Below, piece after piece: positions 1 to 11,149 of a DNA stretch of 64,000 nucleotides. This stretch comes from Serinus canaria (taxonomy: Eukaryota; Chordata; Aves; Passeriformes; Fringillidae), in assembly GCF_022539315.1 (NCBI RefSeq), contig NC_066315.1:101103990-101167989 (forward strand), given 5' to 3'. Below the pieces are notes generated by a model. It was given only the letters and a program-made list of their open reading frames with translations. It did not search any database and was not told the DNA's origin. A program made the translations under genes and the position numbers. Numbering within the stretch: position 1 is the first letter of the stretch; every line of letters starts with the position of its first letter.

Positions 1-265
1 AAAATATGCTGCATCTAACATTTCCAAAACAAAAATCTTAAGTAATTGACTTGTTGGACTGGGCTCTTCATATCAACTTGTAATGCAGAATCAATTTTGA
101 TGATGGATGAAAAGTTTAGGATCATTTTATCCCCTTCAGTAGAAGGTTCCTTAGGGAATGGACAAAAGAACCTAATTAGTCTTTTGCATTTCTACTTTCT
201 ATTTTCATGTTGAGTCAATCATAAGCATCAGACTGTAATAAAATCATCACTATTCTCTAGCTCAA

Positions 266-307
266 AAATATGAGTTCATTTTGGCTAAATATGAGTTCAT
301 TTTGGCT
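266..307. repeat. 21-bp perfect tandem duplication
   Basis: The 21-base unit aaatatgagttcattttggct occurs twice head to tail without a mismatch (266-286 and 287-307). It is probably a recent replication-slippage duplication in intron. Confidence 0.9.
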
Positions 308-1224
308 ACTTGTTTCTTTTATTTTTCCCCAAGGACCTTATTGTGAAGGAATGTTGCTCATGCCTGTGAGTAAGATACTCAAATGCTGTATTTTTTAATC
401 TTGTACTGGGAGTTTAGGTGCATTAACATGAACACTTTACCTGGATGAACAAACAAGATAATTTAGCCTACATTAAAGTATAAGTAAAAATGCTTGGAAA
501 AACCTTCTTTCACAGTTTATTGTCCTGATAAGTCTCTCATGAGTGAGATGTATCACTCACAATGTATTTTTATATTTAAGGGTAGAGAACACTTAGGACA
601 CTTATTTCTTCCTCAGAGAAATAGTCAGTATCAAACAACTATTAGTTAAATCAAGATATGTATGAAAGTAATTAAAAACAGATGTTATTTGATATTTTAA
701 AATGATATTTTTCTTTTCAAAGTCAAGACAATTATGATTAAAAATCAAATTTGTGTAACCAAAAACTCAGCACTATTATTTGTTCTTATTTTTGGGGACC
801 ACCTGGTTATTTTCACCACTTTGAGTAGGAAAGGGCAATGTTAATGTTTTAATTCTGCTTTTCCATTATATTTTATGGCAGACTGCAGCATTTGATGTAC
901 ACTGTAAACAAGGAATACCATTCTAACATGTCAAGTATATTTGTGCTCAGCACAGACACGATACGTGAACATGCTTGCAACAGAATGAGATTTAGAAACA
1001 GCAGAGGGAATCTCCAGTCTACATCTGAATATGCAGCTGCACGGAAGAATACAGATGGACAGAGAAAGAAATCAATTTGATAAGCCTGTATCTTTTTTTG
1101 TTTTCAAAGGCAGTGCTTCAAAATCACCTGGACTATCATGTACACAGTTGGCCACATCAATATAGAGATATCAGTTGCCACCAGAGGATTTAAAAGAGAG
1201 AAAAGATAACAGACTTCGAAGATT

Positions 1225-1365
1225 TGGATATGGTTACAAGACAAAAAACCAAATCAAAACAGAAACAATAAACCAAAAAAAACCACAAAAAACCCCTCAA
1301 CTCTCCAAAAAACCCTAAACCACCCAAAACCCTCAAAAAACAAACAAAAAAAAAACCCACTCCAG
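1225..1365. repeat. A/C-rich low-complexity tract
   Basis: About 140 bases made almost only of A and C on the plus strand, with C-runs at 1293-1296, 1313-1315, 1323-1325, 1330-1332 and 1356-1358. In the PTPRM transcript it reads as a G/U-rich tract. It is not a clean microsatellite. Confidence 0.75.
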
Positions 1366-2789
1366 TTTATTTGCTTCTTGATACATTTTTTTCTGAAATA
1401 CATTTTGTTTCTTAAATTTGCCACACTACTTTTTTTTTAATCTAGGAGATGAGATGACCAAAAGCCTTCTTCCTCCAGACTGCTGAAGACCATCTGGTAA
1501 ATAAACTTCACAGAAAAAAGATGCCCTAACTATGTGATTTTTCTGAAAAACTACATTTCTTGGCCTGTTTTTCGCTTTAGCACCAGGCTTCACTGATTAC
1601 AGGTGTGTTAACAAGACTCTGTCTAGCACTTCTGGGTGCTAGGTACTCCCCCCACTAAGCCAAATTTATGACAGATTTTTTGTCAAAGATGGAAAACTTC
1701 TTATGACACATCAGCTTTTCATAATTTGCCTTCCTCTGAAGTACAGACATGCAGATGAATTTGTACAGCTGATGCTGTATATATCTTCCTTGAACAAAAA
1801 ATGGATTCTAGTGCAAAATACAGCCAGTCAGTCAGAGCAACACTAATAGATGGTCACCTTTTAATGTTATTTTCTGAAAGTCTTTGGTTCACAAGGACAG
1901 TGTGCTCAGATCTTGAGTTTCAGAAAGATGACGATTTCCCTGTTTGCAGAATGTGTTTTAAGTTACATATTTTTTATGAGGACAAATATACTGCTTTTCA
2001 CACAATCTTCTGTTTTCTACATTACAACCAAGAAACATTTTCCTTTTGCCTTATTTGCCCCTAATTATTTACTGAAGACTCTCATTTCTCTTACTTCTTT
2101 ATTCTGATATGCAAAGATCTGTTGTAACTTTTCTAGTCTAGTTTTCCCAACACAGAAATCAAACCAAGATCTTGTCTTTGAGACAGGGATCTATATATGC
2201 TCTGAAGACCTTTATGTCTGATTTACTGCAGCTCAGTCTGTGTAGGGAAGAGGACAAGAAAGAATTGCTTTTTCTTCCTCTGTGGCTTTGACAATGGACT
2301 ACAGAAAAATCAACATTTTCTCAACTGGTTTCACAAGCCTCATTGACAAGCAAGTGAAAGAAAAGCCTGCATGGAATTTTGGAATTTATTTTGGCAAATA
2401 AATAGTAAATAATTATTTATATAATATCTAAAGCTTTTTTGTACTTTCAAAGAACATCCAGAGGTATATGAAAGGTGGGCATGTATTATATGCAAAATGT
2501 AGACACATATGTGAAAAATGCAAATGCCTTCACCTAGCAATGAACTTTTCAACAGTTTTCTAACACTGCTCCTATTTCACTTGGTCTGTACACAAAGATC
2601 CAGGGAAATGAAACACTGCAACAAAGTCTAAGTCAACTTTGTATCAGAAAACCATGCTAGCTCTGCATTTACAGCCTTCCACCTGAATGGGGTGTCTCAT
2701 TCCCTGCACAAACGAAACTACCACATAGCTGATTATGACAAAGACAGAAATCATGAAAATGGTGAAAGACAGCTCTCTGACAGTTATCA

Positions 2790-2860
2790 CTAAATCTTCA
2801 TATTACAAATGAAGAGGCAGAGAGAAACTCTGATATTCTCATGCACCACAAAGTGGTAAC
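2790..2860 (+). repeat. Possible MIR-like SINE remnant
   Basis: The stretch attacaaatgaagaggcagagagaaa loosely resembles the 'acagatgaggaaactgaggc' core region of old MIR-type SINEs, followed by a further weakly similar part. The resemblance is short and degenerate and could be chance. Confidence 0.25.
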
Positions 2861-5604
2861 TTGTAAAAAGCATTGACTTTGATGGTTACTAGATTTTAGT
2901 ACACACTGTTTCTTTTTGTCCTCAACACCAGTAAAAGTACAAATTTTTAACAGATACTCAAACATAATTGTAATCATGAGTCTTTGGTGGGTAATGGTAG
3001 CAAGTGAGCTAAGGTGGATTTACCATATGGCTTCACAATATCCCCTGTAGATGTCACTTTCATGTATAAAGGATCTACTACTTCTGTACATGTTTAATAG
3101 GGGCAAAAAGTAACTTTTTCATTTGATACCACTACTGCAAAACAAGTGTACTTGGTTCTATAAAGCCTCACCTTTCCAAAGGGGGGCTGAGAATGGGCTC
3201 ATATCTCTGACTAAAGACAGATGGCTTCAACCACCTTTCTAATGTTTTGAAGATTAAGAAGTAAAGAACAGCAGCAAAACCAGTTGAATCTCCAAGATTA
3301 ATATAGGTACATAGAATTCAATCACTTAGTATATATATCACGAAAACAGCCTGGCTATTTTCAGCCCCACATCCTGCAAAAAAATGACAGCATCTATGAA
3401 ACTGAAAAATTGTGGACAACCATTTTGCCTTGCTGTTATTTAATTCTCCCTGAAGTAATTTCACATGTTATTATTTATCTGAAGGATAGAACCATAGAAG
3501 AAAAAGTGAAAAAGTTTCTTTGTAAAGAGAAGTGTGGAGCTTCCACACTGCTGTAGTTGTGACAACTTTTTGCGACATAAAAACAAAAAATCATGCCAAG
3601 GAAGTTAAGAGTATTGTTATTTAATGCACTATTTCTGCTTCAGATGCCTAAAAGGGAAGTTTCAGTTTGAAAGAAAATGTGGTTTTGTTTCTGAAAACCC
3701 TTATTAAAATGTTCACACAGCACACAGAGTTGTGTGTGGAAGAAAGACAAGTATTTTGCAGAAAAGAGAAGGAATATGAAAGGGGTTATTAGAGAGGCAA
3801 CGTTAAGCTGTTGGTAGTGAAGACTGTAAACATTTTCCTTGTAAATATTTATTTTCAAAAGTTTCTAACTTATACCTAAAACGTCTTCCAGACTGAAACT
3901 TGGCTTGATGTCTGTCTCCGTAATAAGCAATACAGAAAGCAATTTTGCATCTGCTTTACAACTGGATACAGAGGGAAAAAAAAAGAGGCTGAAAGGCTAC
4001 ACTGTGACATTGTATCTGAAATTGCTTTATTTTCCATAGTAACTTTTTACAGCCATTAGGATATGCTCTGAAGTGTTTCCACAGAACACCTCAGATCCAC
4101 CTGCTCTGCACGCTGCAGAAAGCAGAGACAATCTGAACTGTTGGGAGCATTCAAAAGTCTGAGATGCACAAAAGAACATACTTTATATAGAAAGACATGC
4201 AGCCTGCATGTGAGATATCTGCTGTTTCACACGACTGACCAGCTTGAAAACCTGCCCTGGTGGAAATGGCCATGAGCGATGCTGTAGAACTGTGCTAACA
4301 TTCATTTGTCACTCATCATTTACAGCTGCTGGTGCTGGGAAGGAGGAAGCATCCAAAACCCTTGACAGAAACTCACTAAAAAAAGCTACAACACAGCTCA
4401 GTAAACTACCTGAGCTTCAGGAGACACAGAACAAATAAGTACAAAGCCAATTATTTTTTTCCTGCTCAGTAATCAAGGTGAACATGCTAGATCAAAAGTC
4501 ATACAACAGTCAGAATATCCAGCACTGTGTGTAAGAATAAGCACTGTACAGATATTCAACCTAATGGTCTCAGGGAAGGACCAGGTTAGAATTCATTGAT
4601 TACCTAACTCCTGTAAAAAAATAACTCTTAGCTGCCAGTAAATTGAGCAGATCATACAAGAGCTCAATATTCCCCTATACAAAGAAGAATTATATCTATG
4701 GGAACAAGGGATATATAAAGCAAAATAATGAGTTTTAAATTGCACCAGCCTGCTGGTTCTGCATGACCCAATATGCTGGCTTTTGACGAGGGATTCTTTT
4801 TAATCATGGTGACTCAGGTGCAGATCCCATCTGTTGATGCCAATTACAGCAGATCACCAAAAGTCTTTATTAGCTGTAAATTCAGTGTACCACTCACATT
4901 ATACTTATTACATAAAGGAAAATTGATATTAATTTAGTAATTGAAATTGCACCCTCTGAATGTATTACTCTTAAAAGCTGAAGTAAAATAATTTTTGATA
5001 TTTAGTTGAGAAAGCCTCCATTAAGAAATTCTTTTAAAAAACACTTCCATCCCTAATTCAAGGTAGCAGCAGGATGCTGTGAATGCCAAGGTGGAAAGCT
5101 ACAAGTCTGCATGTCAGACTCTGGTTAGTATGGAAGACAGCAACACTTCAATAAACAGGTGATTAGGCAACTCCCAGCTCTGTTAAAAGCAGATTGGTAG
5201 TCTATTACAAACTGATTAAATTTGCCACTTCTTCACTTCAAACAATTATATTTGCTCATTAACACTTGATATGTTGAATGCAGCTTAAGACCATAGGAAA
5301 ATTAAATATCAATCATTCTAACTCCTCAGAGATTTAAAACTGACTCACATAATGATATTTTCCTTCAAAGAACAATAGGCATGTGCACCTGTGAAAGCTG
5401 CCGTGGAGGAGAAAAGGGAAGATGAGAAAAGTTATTTAAAGATTGATGAGAAGTAGATATCAAGGGAATTAAACATGCAGCTTAACTATTGTGCTGCACT
5501 GATGTGTTCTTACATACCTGATGAGAGTGTGTTGTAAAACAGAGCATGAACATCGCTGGCCACAGTGCAACCTGTGGCACATGACATGCTTGTTACTAAG
5601 GCTG

Positions 5605-5785
5605 ACCGAGAATAAAATCATAAAGTATCCTGGCACCTACAAGGATCATCAAATCCAGCTCCTGGCCCTGCATACATCAGCCCAAGAATCCCATCATGTG
5701 CCTGAGAGTGTTTTTTTTGGTATTTGCATTGCCCAAATGCTCCTTGAACTCTGGCCAAGCTTGGTGCTGTGACTATTTCCCTGGA
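5605..5785 (-). mobile_element. CR1 LINE 3' fragment
   Basis: Read on the minus strand, this is the 3' part of a CR1 element. The plus strand contains aaggatcatcaaatccagct, cctggccctgcatacatcag, cagcccaagaatcccatcat and caaatgctccttgaactctg, typical of reversed avian CR1. A short T-rich insertion (tttttttggtatttgca) interrupts it near 5710-5728. It is 5'-truncated with no reverse transcriptase frame left. Confidence 0.85.
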
Positions 5786-8280
5786 ACATACAGGAGCATA
5801 GTCTGACATGTGAAACAAATATGTTTCTTTCATAGTTAATGTTGAGTCCTAAGGAGGTCTGGAGATTATTCCCAGTTACTTTATCACCTTTACAAAACAC
5901 AGAGACGGCATCTTACTGGAAGTGTGCTTTGTCAGGAACCTGGATACTGGGGAGTAACACTAACTACTCTTTAAACAACTGCATCTACCAGGATGTGGCA
6001 GAGAACCATGAAAAGCAGAAGAGTATTTTTAATCCTATTGTGATGATGAAATAGAGGAGGGAAAATAAACTTTCTCATGATTCTTCATCAGGTCACAAAC
6101 AGAACCAGACAGAACACACAAACTTATGAGATCAGTGTTCTTCATTTCTACGAACTAGAGGTACAAACCTGCTTTCCAACCGACTTTGAAAAGTAAAAAG
6201 ATGTAAACAACAAAAACATCACGGCCAGATAATTTTGAGCTTGCTGTAAATTGCATGCTTACATTCGAATTAATTTTACATTCTTCAGAGAATCTGTTTA
6301 TTACTCATTACACCATGGGAGGAAGGGGTTAGGCATCCCCATGTGCACTTAGCTGCACCTACACTGAAGAAATTGATGTTACCCACCCCCGAAATTGACA
6401 GCTGCAATAGATGCATCTTGGAAGAACATTAGTTTCTACTTCTCTTATTCTCTTTCTTGACTAGGTACTTCTTGACACCATATGAGGAAGAAACATGAGA
6501 CTTGCTGGTGGATCTGGTAAACAGACCTTAAGCACATTATTCATATACAATTACATACTTGGTTTTAAGTCCTGAAAGTGCAAAACTTCAAGCTTGGTGT
6601 TTGCTATTCAAGTATTATGATGATTGTGTTAAAAACGATGATAAATTACAATAAACATTGTGATAAAACAGTATTTAAACTTTAGGTGGGGGCCTATGAG
6701 AAAGATATCTGGGAGATCTTCTGGTTAACTTCCTGATGAAAACTTAATGCAAACTACAAGTTAAAGGCCAACTGTTTATCTTTTTATTCTAGGCTTCAAT
6801 TAAAAATGAAGAATAATAACATTGTTAGGTAAATGTTAAATGGAACAAACCATTTCTTCTTTGAAGAGGAGGGTGTAAAAGTCCAAAATTAATATATCAA
6901 ATGCTGCATTTCTGTTCCTGTCTTCCTATCTGGCTGAAACCATGCTGGTGGCTTGTCTGTAGATACTATGTGCTAAGGAACATGGTGGGTGGCCAGCAGA
7001 AAGGGAAGATGAAGCACATTTACAAGGCTCATATCCAGAGATCACAAAATCTGAAAGTATAAAACTCTGGTCTAGGAGTGTAATGCTGACACTAGTGAAA
7101 TGGTTCTGGAAATACCATCTGTGCCCTGCCCCACTGTAATCTGACATGAAGCAACACCACATTTGAGACTGTGGAGAGCTGACGTACAGCAAGGTATAGA
7201 CACAAAACCTCCCACTGGTTTAAGTGGGGACTGGAGACAGGAGACTCTGGGAAACTGAAGAAACAAATCACTGCAAGATGCCTTATTTGACATGACCAAC
7301 ATTTTATTTGCTTTGATAAAAAACCATTAAAATGTTTGTGAGCTCTAAATCCAACACATGTTAAAATTATTCTGAGCATATTAAACTCAGTATTCCAACT
7401 GGATCCCTTAAAAGGTTGAAATAACATCTGTGGGTGGACCTCAGCTTTCTCAGATCCATGAGCAGATGCAGTAAGCTCTGTCACAGACTACCTATTACAA
7501 AAGAGAGTCCCTCCAATCAGTGGAGGAGCAATCAAATATTTACACATGCTATCAAAGCATAGGCAGGAGATTGGCATATTGTTCAATATTATGACTAAGT
7601 AGTCACAGAAGACTCATTCTTCCCATTTGTTCCAGCTCTGAACTTGACCAAAAAAATAAATAAGGACTGCATCAGAATGCAAGAATTATGTCTTTGAAGA
7701 CAAGTACAAATTGAAAATTAATTTGCGTGTTGATAAAAGAATAGGCTCTTTTTCTTGAGCAAGCTCTTGAGCAAGCATTTAAAACTGCTTGCTGTAAAAC
7801 TGTCTCTGTAGAACCTCGTGATGAATTCTCCTGCCAGTGTTTAGATGTCTTTTGCTCCTCTACCAAAAGCTGCTAGCTGAAGAGTTTTGTATTTTAAAGA
7901 CCTGGAGTCTAGTTACCATTGAACAGTTAAGAGAACATATATTTTCATGACACTGTTGTCTCCCTGAACAGGAACAAAACATTTCACCATGACTCATTTC
8001 TTTTCTCATGAGTAACAAAATGCTGAGTAACATCTTTGAAAAAGGATGCATTTAGCTTTTTTGCTCAAAACCTGTTTTAACACAAAAGTAAAGGACTGCT
8101 CACTTGAAATACCTGAAAATTTGGTAGTAATTCAGTTTTCTTGTTTCTACTTAAGTGATTGAGCCAACTCTACCCTGGATATTGACTGTGGCAAGAATTC
8201 ATTTTAGAGAGAATAAACTGCAATCCAAGTACCAAAACCTCTTAGCCCACATAACTGGAAGGAAAGGGAAGGAAACTTAC

Positions 8281-8317
8281 CTTGTGTAGCAATGTAGTGA
8301 TTTGGTCTATGATAACC
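8281..8317 (-). CDS. PTPRM: PTPRM 37-nt exon: YHRPNHYIATQG
   Basis: This very small exon (37 nt) lies between a TTTTTTTTTTCCTTTCAATTTATTCTAG acceptor region and a consensus GTAAGT donor. It reads GYHRPNHYIATQ plus the first base of a Gly codon. YIATQGP is one of the most conserved PTP motifs; it packs in the core of the catalytic domain. A 37-nt exon carrying this motif is, as I recall, shared by the R2B receptor phosphatase genes. It is far too short to be found by open-frame length and was located by its protein motif and both splice sites. The next exon, expected to encode PMQETIYDFW and onwards, was not found between here and position 1. Confidence 0.96.
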
Positions 8318-11072
8318 CTAGAATAAATTGAAAGGAAAAAAAAAAATCAGCAATTTGCACCTTGGTTATGTTCCTATGAGTGAAACTTCATTTAGGATAG
8401 TATTCAGCAAATGTCACAACAATACAAATAATGTATTAGATGCAGAAGTTCTTTTCAGTTGGGGAACGGCAAGTGAGAAGGGAAACAAAAGCAAATGTGT
8501 TTTCTACAAAATACTTAATTTGCAGCCTTGTACATTAGGGGCCAGAAGTAATATGTTCTTTCAGTCCCTTGTTGGCTCTGCTGAGAATGAACTGCTTGAA
8601 ATCCTCTCTAGCAGTTAATGGCACCAGGTGCTCATCGAGTCTGAGATATTTCTTCACCTATTGCTCTTGATTACAAAGCCTATCCCTTTTTAAACAGTAA
8701 AAAAAAGTCAGATTTGCATTCAGCCTGGGGAAGGCAGGAGGGCGTGGTGTTCACTTTGACCATGGTGATTTGTTTATGTTTCATTTCTCAACAGTAAAAA
8801 GGATTATAAGTTCTTTGATTAAATCATTTGGTATGAACATACTTTTTCAAGAAGAACACAATACAACTCTGATGACAAGAGCAGCTTAATCACAAGTTGG
8901 CCAAGCAATACTGACCAATACTCTATGCATTCTTTGCAATATGGAAAATGTTGCCAAAATTTAATGATAGCATTTTTATAGTATTTGAATTTCTGATGTG
9001 ATGGGAGTCATCAAATGTTTAGATCATGCACCAGTATGCTGATCAATCCAGTTGTAGGAGTGTAAATATTTGAATAATAATTATGATGCATTGTCAGTTA
9101 TCAGCAGGAAGAACTTAAGGCTGTAGTACACATGCGATTGCAATTTCTTTGTGAAAGAGGAAGGGGAAATGCAGTGATACAAGGTGGGAAGAATCAAAAC
9201 AACTGAAGTTACTTTAAATATTAGAGAAAGAATAACATGAGTTACAGAATTGATTTCTTTACATGACACAGAAGCAAAATTTGGAAGTCTGCGAACTGAA
9301 AATTGTTCAGAGAGCTACAGAGTGGGTTTTTTTTTCCTGCTATGTGTTACCTTACTTTTAGTGCCTGGGATCAAACACTTCCATATCCCAGTGAAAAAAA
9401 GCATGGGAATAAATACATCAGAACCATTGTGTCTGTGATGGCGCCATTCCCTTATTAATGTGTTATACTGACAGCATGACAACTGCAGTAATAGCTGCAT
9501 GCAAGAGCAAAATTAAAGCTGCTTCTGTAGTAGAAAAACCAGTGTTTCCAATGGAAACCTGACTAGCAAGATTATAAACAAACATGCTGTGTTTTGTGGC
9601 AGAGTTGTCTTTGGAGGATGCCTGCAGTCCTCCAAGCTTTGCCATGAAGCCGTCTGCTGAGGCTAGAAAGGGCCACATTCTCTCCATCCTTTTGTACTCC
9701 ATCAGCAAAAAAAAAAAAAAAAGAAAAGGAAAAAAAAAGTTTCTATGCAGATATCTATCAGCATTTTATATGAATCTTTATTTCTCATACCTCATAATAT
9801 TTTAGAGTAAGATCTAAATCTGACACAAGAACATACTACTAGCCTAAAATGAGAACAATTGTGAATGCTGGAGGAAATGTGAAAGTGAATTTAGATCTAA
9901 GTCCCCAGTGTGATCTCTCTCTTTCCTTTCATGACAGATTACTCCCTTCAGAGATTAGTGTGGCATCTAACTAAACAGATTTCCATATGTGCCTTCACTA
10001 CTTGGTGACTGTGCTATTCTTTCAAACAGCAAGGGACTGAGCAGAAATCTGAGCTTAGTCTAATGATTCTTGAATGTGCTTATAAACATCAGTAACAACA
10101 GATTTCTTCAGAAAGTTTCCTCAGACTTCGTATTGTCACAACTGAAGAACCTACTTTTCTTGTATAGCTAGTTCTTCCACATTCTGAGAAAAAAGTATCT
10201 GTTACATTCCTGTTTCATACTAGTAATTAAATTTGAACTGCAAAATCTGACACCATTTTCCAAAGATGTAACTGCTGAACAAGAAATCTTTAGCAGGCAC
10301 AATTTACTATGAAGTAGCAATTGTTTTTACTTAGCCTAACATCCAGCACTCCATGTAAACAGTAAGATTACTAACTTTGCTATCCATAGACTTGTGGCTT
10401 TAGATAAATAGTATTGGCTTTTTAATGATTTTCAATTCTACTTTTGCACTCATTCTTTCAACCAGAAACACCTTGTCTCTTAAAGAATTTATTTTAATGT
10501 AAAACATTAAGTTAACATGATGCAGAATGAACAAAGAAGCCACTTTCAATAATTAAACAGCCTACATATTTAATGAAATGTCTTGCTTGCATTAGAAATA
10601 CTGGTTAACAGCTGCAGAATATACTTTGAAGGCGACTTAAAAGTGCAGAGATGACAAGAGACTGCAAATCTCTGCATTAGGCATTACGGAGTTTTGTCAC
10701 ATTAATATGCAAACAGCTTTCTTTTAAATGTGGAATGATGCCAAGCTGTTGACAAAGTGAAAATAACATTTTGCTAGCCCATATAAGCAGCAGCAGGCAA
10801 AGTAGCCATACAGTGTTACTGGCAAGGTTTCAGTCTAGTGGCAGTTGGAGGAAATGACTAATTTCATTCCCTGACTGACAAACCTTTGAGGCTTTTCTCT
10901 TCCTTTAGTGCACACCTAGCTTCCAAAGATGGCACTCTCCAGTGCTAAACAGTGTTCGCAGCTGTTATTAGCTGTGGGATCTATTACAAATTATGAATAA
11001 TGTGAGAATAATAAGAGTTCCCTCTTTGACTGAACACAACATTAGGCTTGTGGACTGCACCAGGATACGCAC
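8318..11072 (-). other. PTPRM: Intron, 2.76 kb
   Basis: The intron between the 77-nt and 37-nt D1 exons. It begins with the unusual donor GTGCGT and ends in a good pyrimidine tract and TAG. It contains a poly(A)/GA-rich run at about 9707-9738. The part nearest the upstream exon (about 10600-11000) has mixed composition with an octamer-like ATGCAAA on the plus strand near 10708, but no feature can be named there with confidence. Confidence 0.85.
9707..9738. repeat. A-rich run
   Basis: About 16 consecutive A followed by agaaaaggaaaaaaaag on the plus strand, i.e. a U/C-rich run in the PTPRM transcript, within the 2.76 kb intron. It may be a simple slippage product; no adjoining retroelement was recognised. 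Confidence 0.8.
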
Positions 11073-11149
11073 ATCGATATAATTCCCATTGATGTAATCG
11101 GAACTTGTTTCTCCTTCAATAGGCTGCAATCTCACCCGAGAATGATCAT
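11073..11149 (-). CDS. PTPRM: PTPRM exon: D1 RVxL and DYINGNYI motifs
   Basis: This 77-nt exon follows CCCTTTTCAG and reads (Y)DHSRVRLQPIEGETSSDY then INGNYID. It completes the Tyr codon begun in the exon at 17130. DHSRVRL finishes PTP motif 1, and DYINGNYI is motif 2 (usually DYINAxxI). The Gly where most phosphatases have Ala is, as I recall, normal for PTPRM and helps separate it from PTPRK and PTPRT. The 5' end of the following 37-nt exon begins with a complete Gly codon, so this exon ends in phase 0 after GAT. The donor is then GAT|GTGCGT, a GT donor with a C at the fourth intron base, weaker than the other donors here. The last base of the exon is T and not G. Confidence 0.95.

Larger units (their letters stand above)
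1..8280 (-). other. PTPRM: Intron after the YIATQG exon (partial)
   Basis: More than 8.2 kb of intron, AT-rich, with no further D1 exon recognised on either strand. It holds a 21-bp perfect tandem duplication at 266-307, an A/C-rich low-complexity tract near 1225-1365, a possible old MIR-like piece near 2790-2860 and one minus-strand CR1 fragment at about 5605-5785. Open frames of 60-130 codons occur (for example 7092-7484 minus), but they have no recognisable protein motifs or paired splice sites. Confidence 0.85.

Noticed and set aside
7092..7484. A 130-codon minus-strand open frame, the longest in the window.
   Set aside because: No recognisable motif, no paired splice sites joining it to PTPRM phase, and overlapping frames of similar length. 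Within chance expectation for 64 kb.
1..8280. Search for the next D1 exon (PMQETIYDFW...).
   Set aside because: No minus-strand match to this motif was found. The exon probably lies before the window start.
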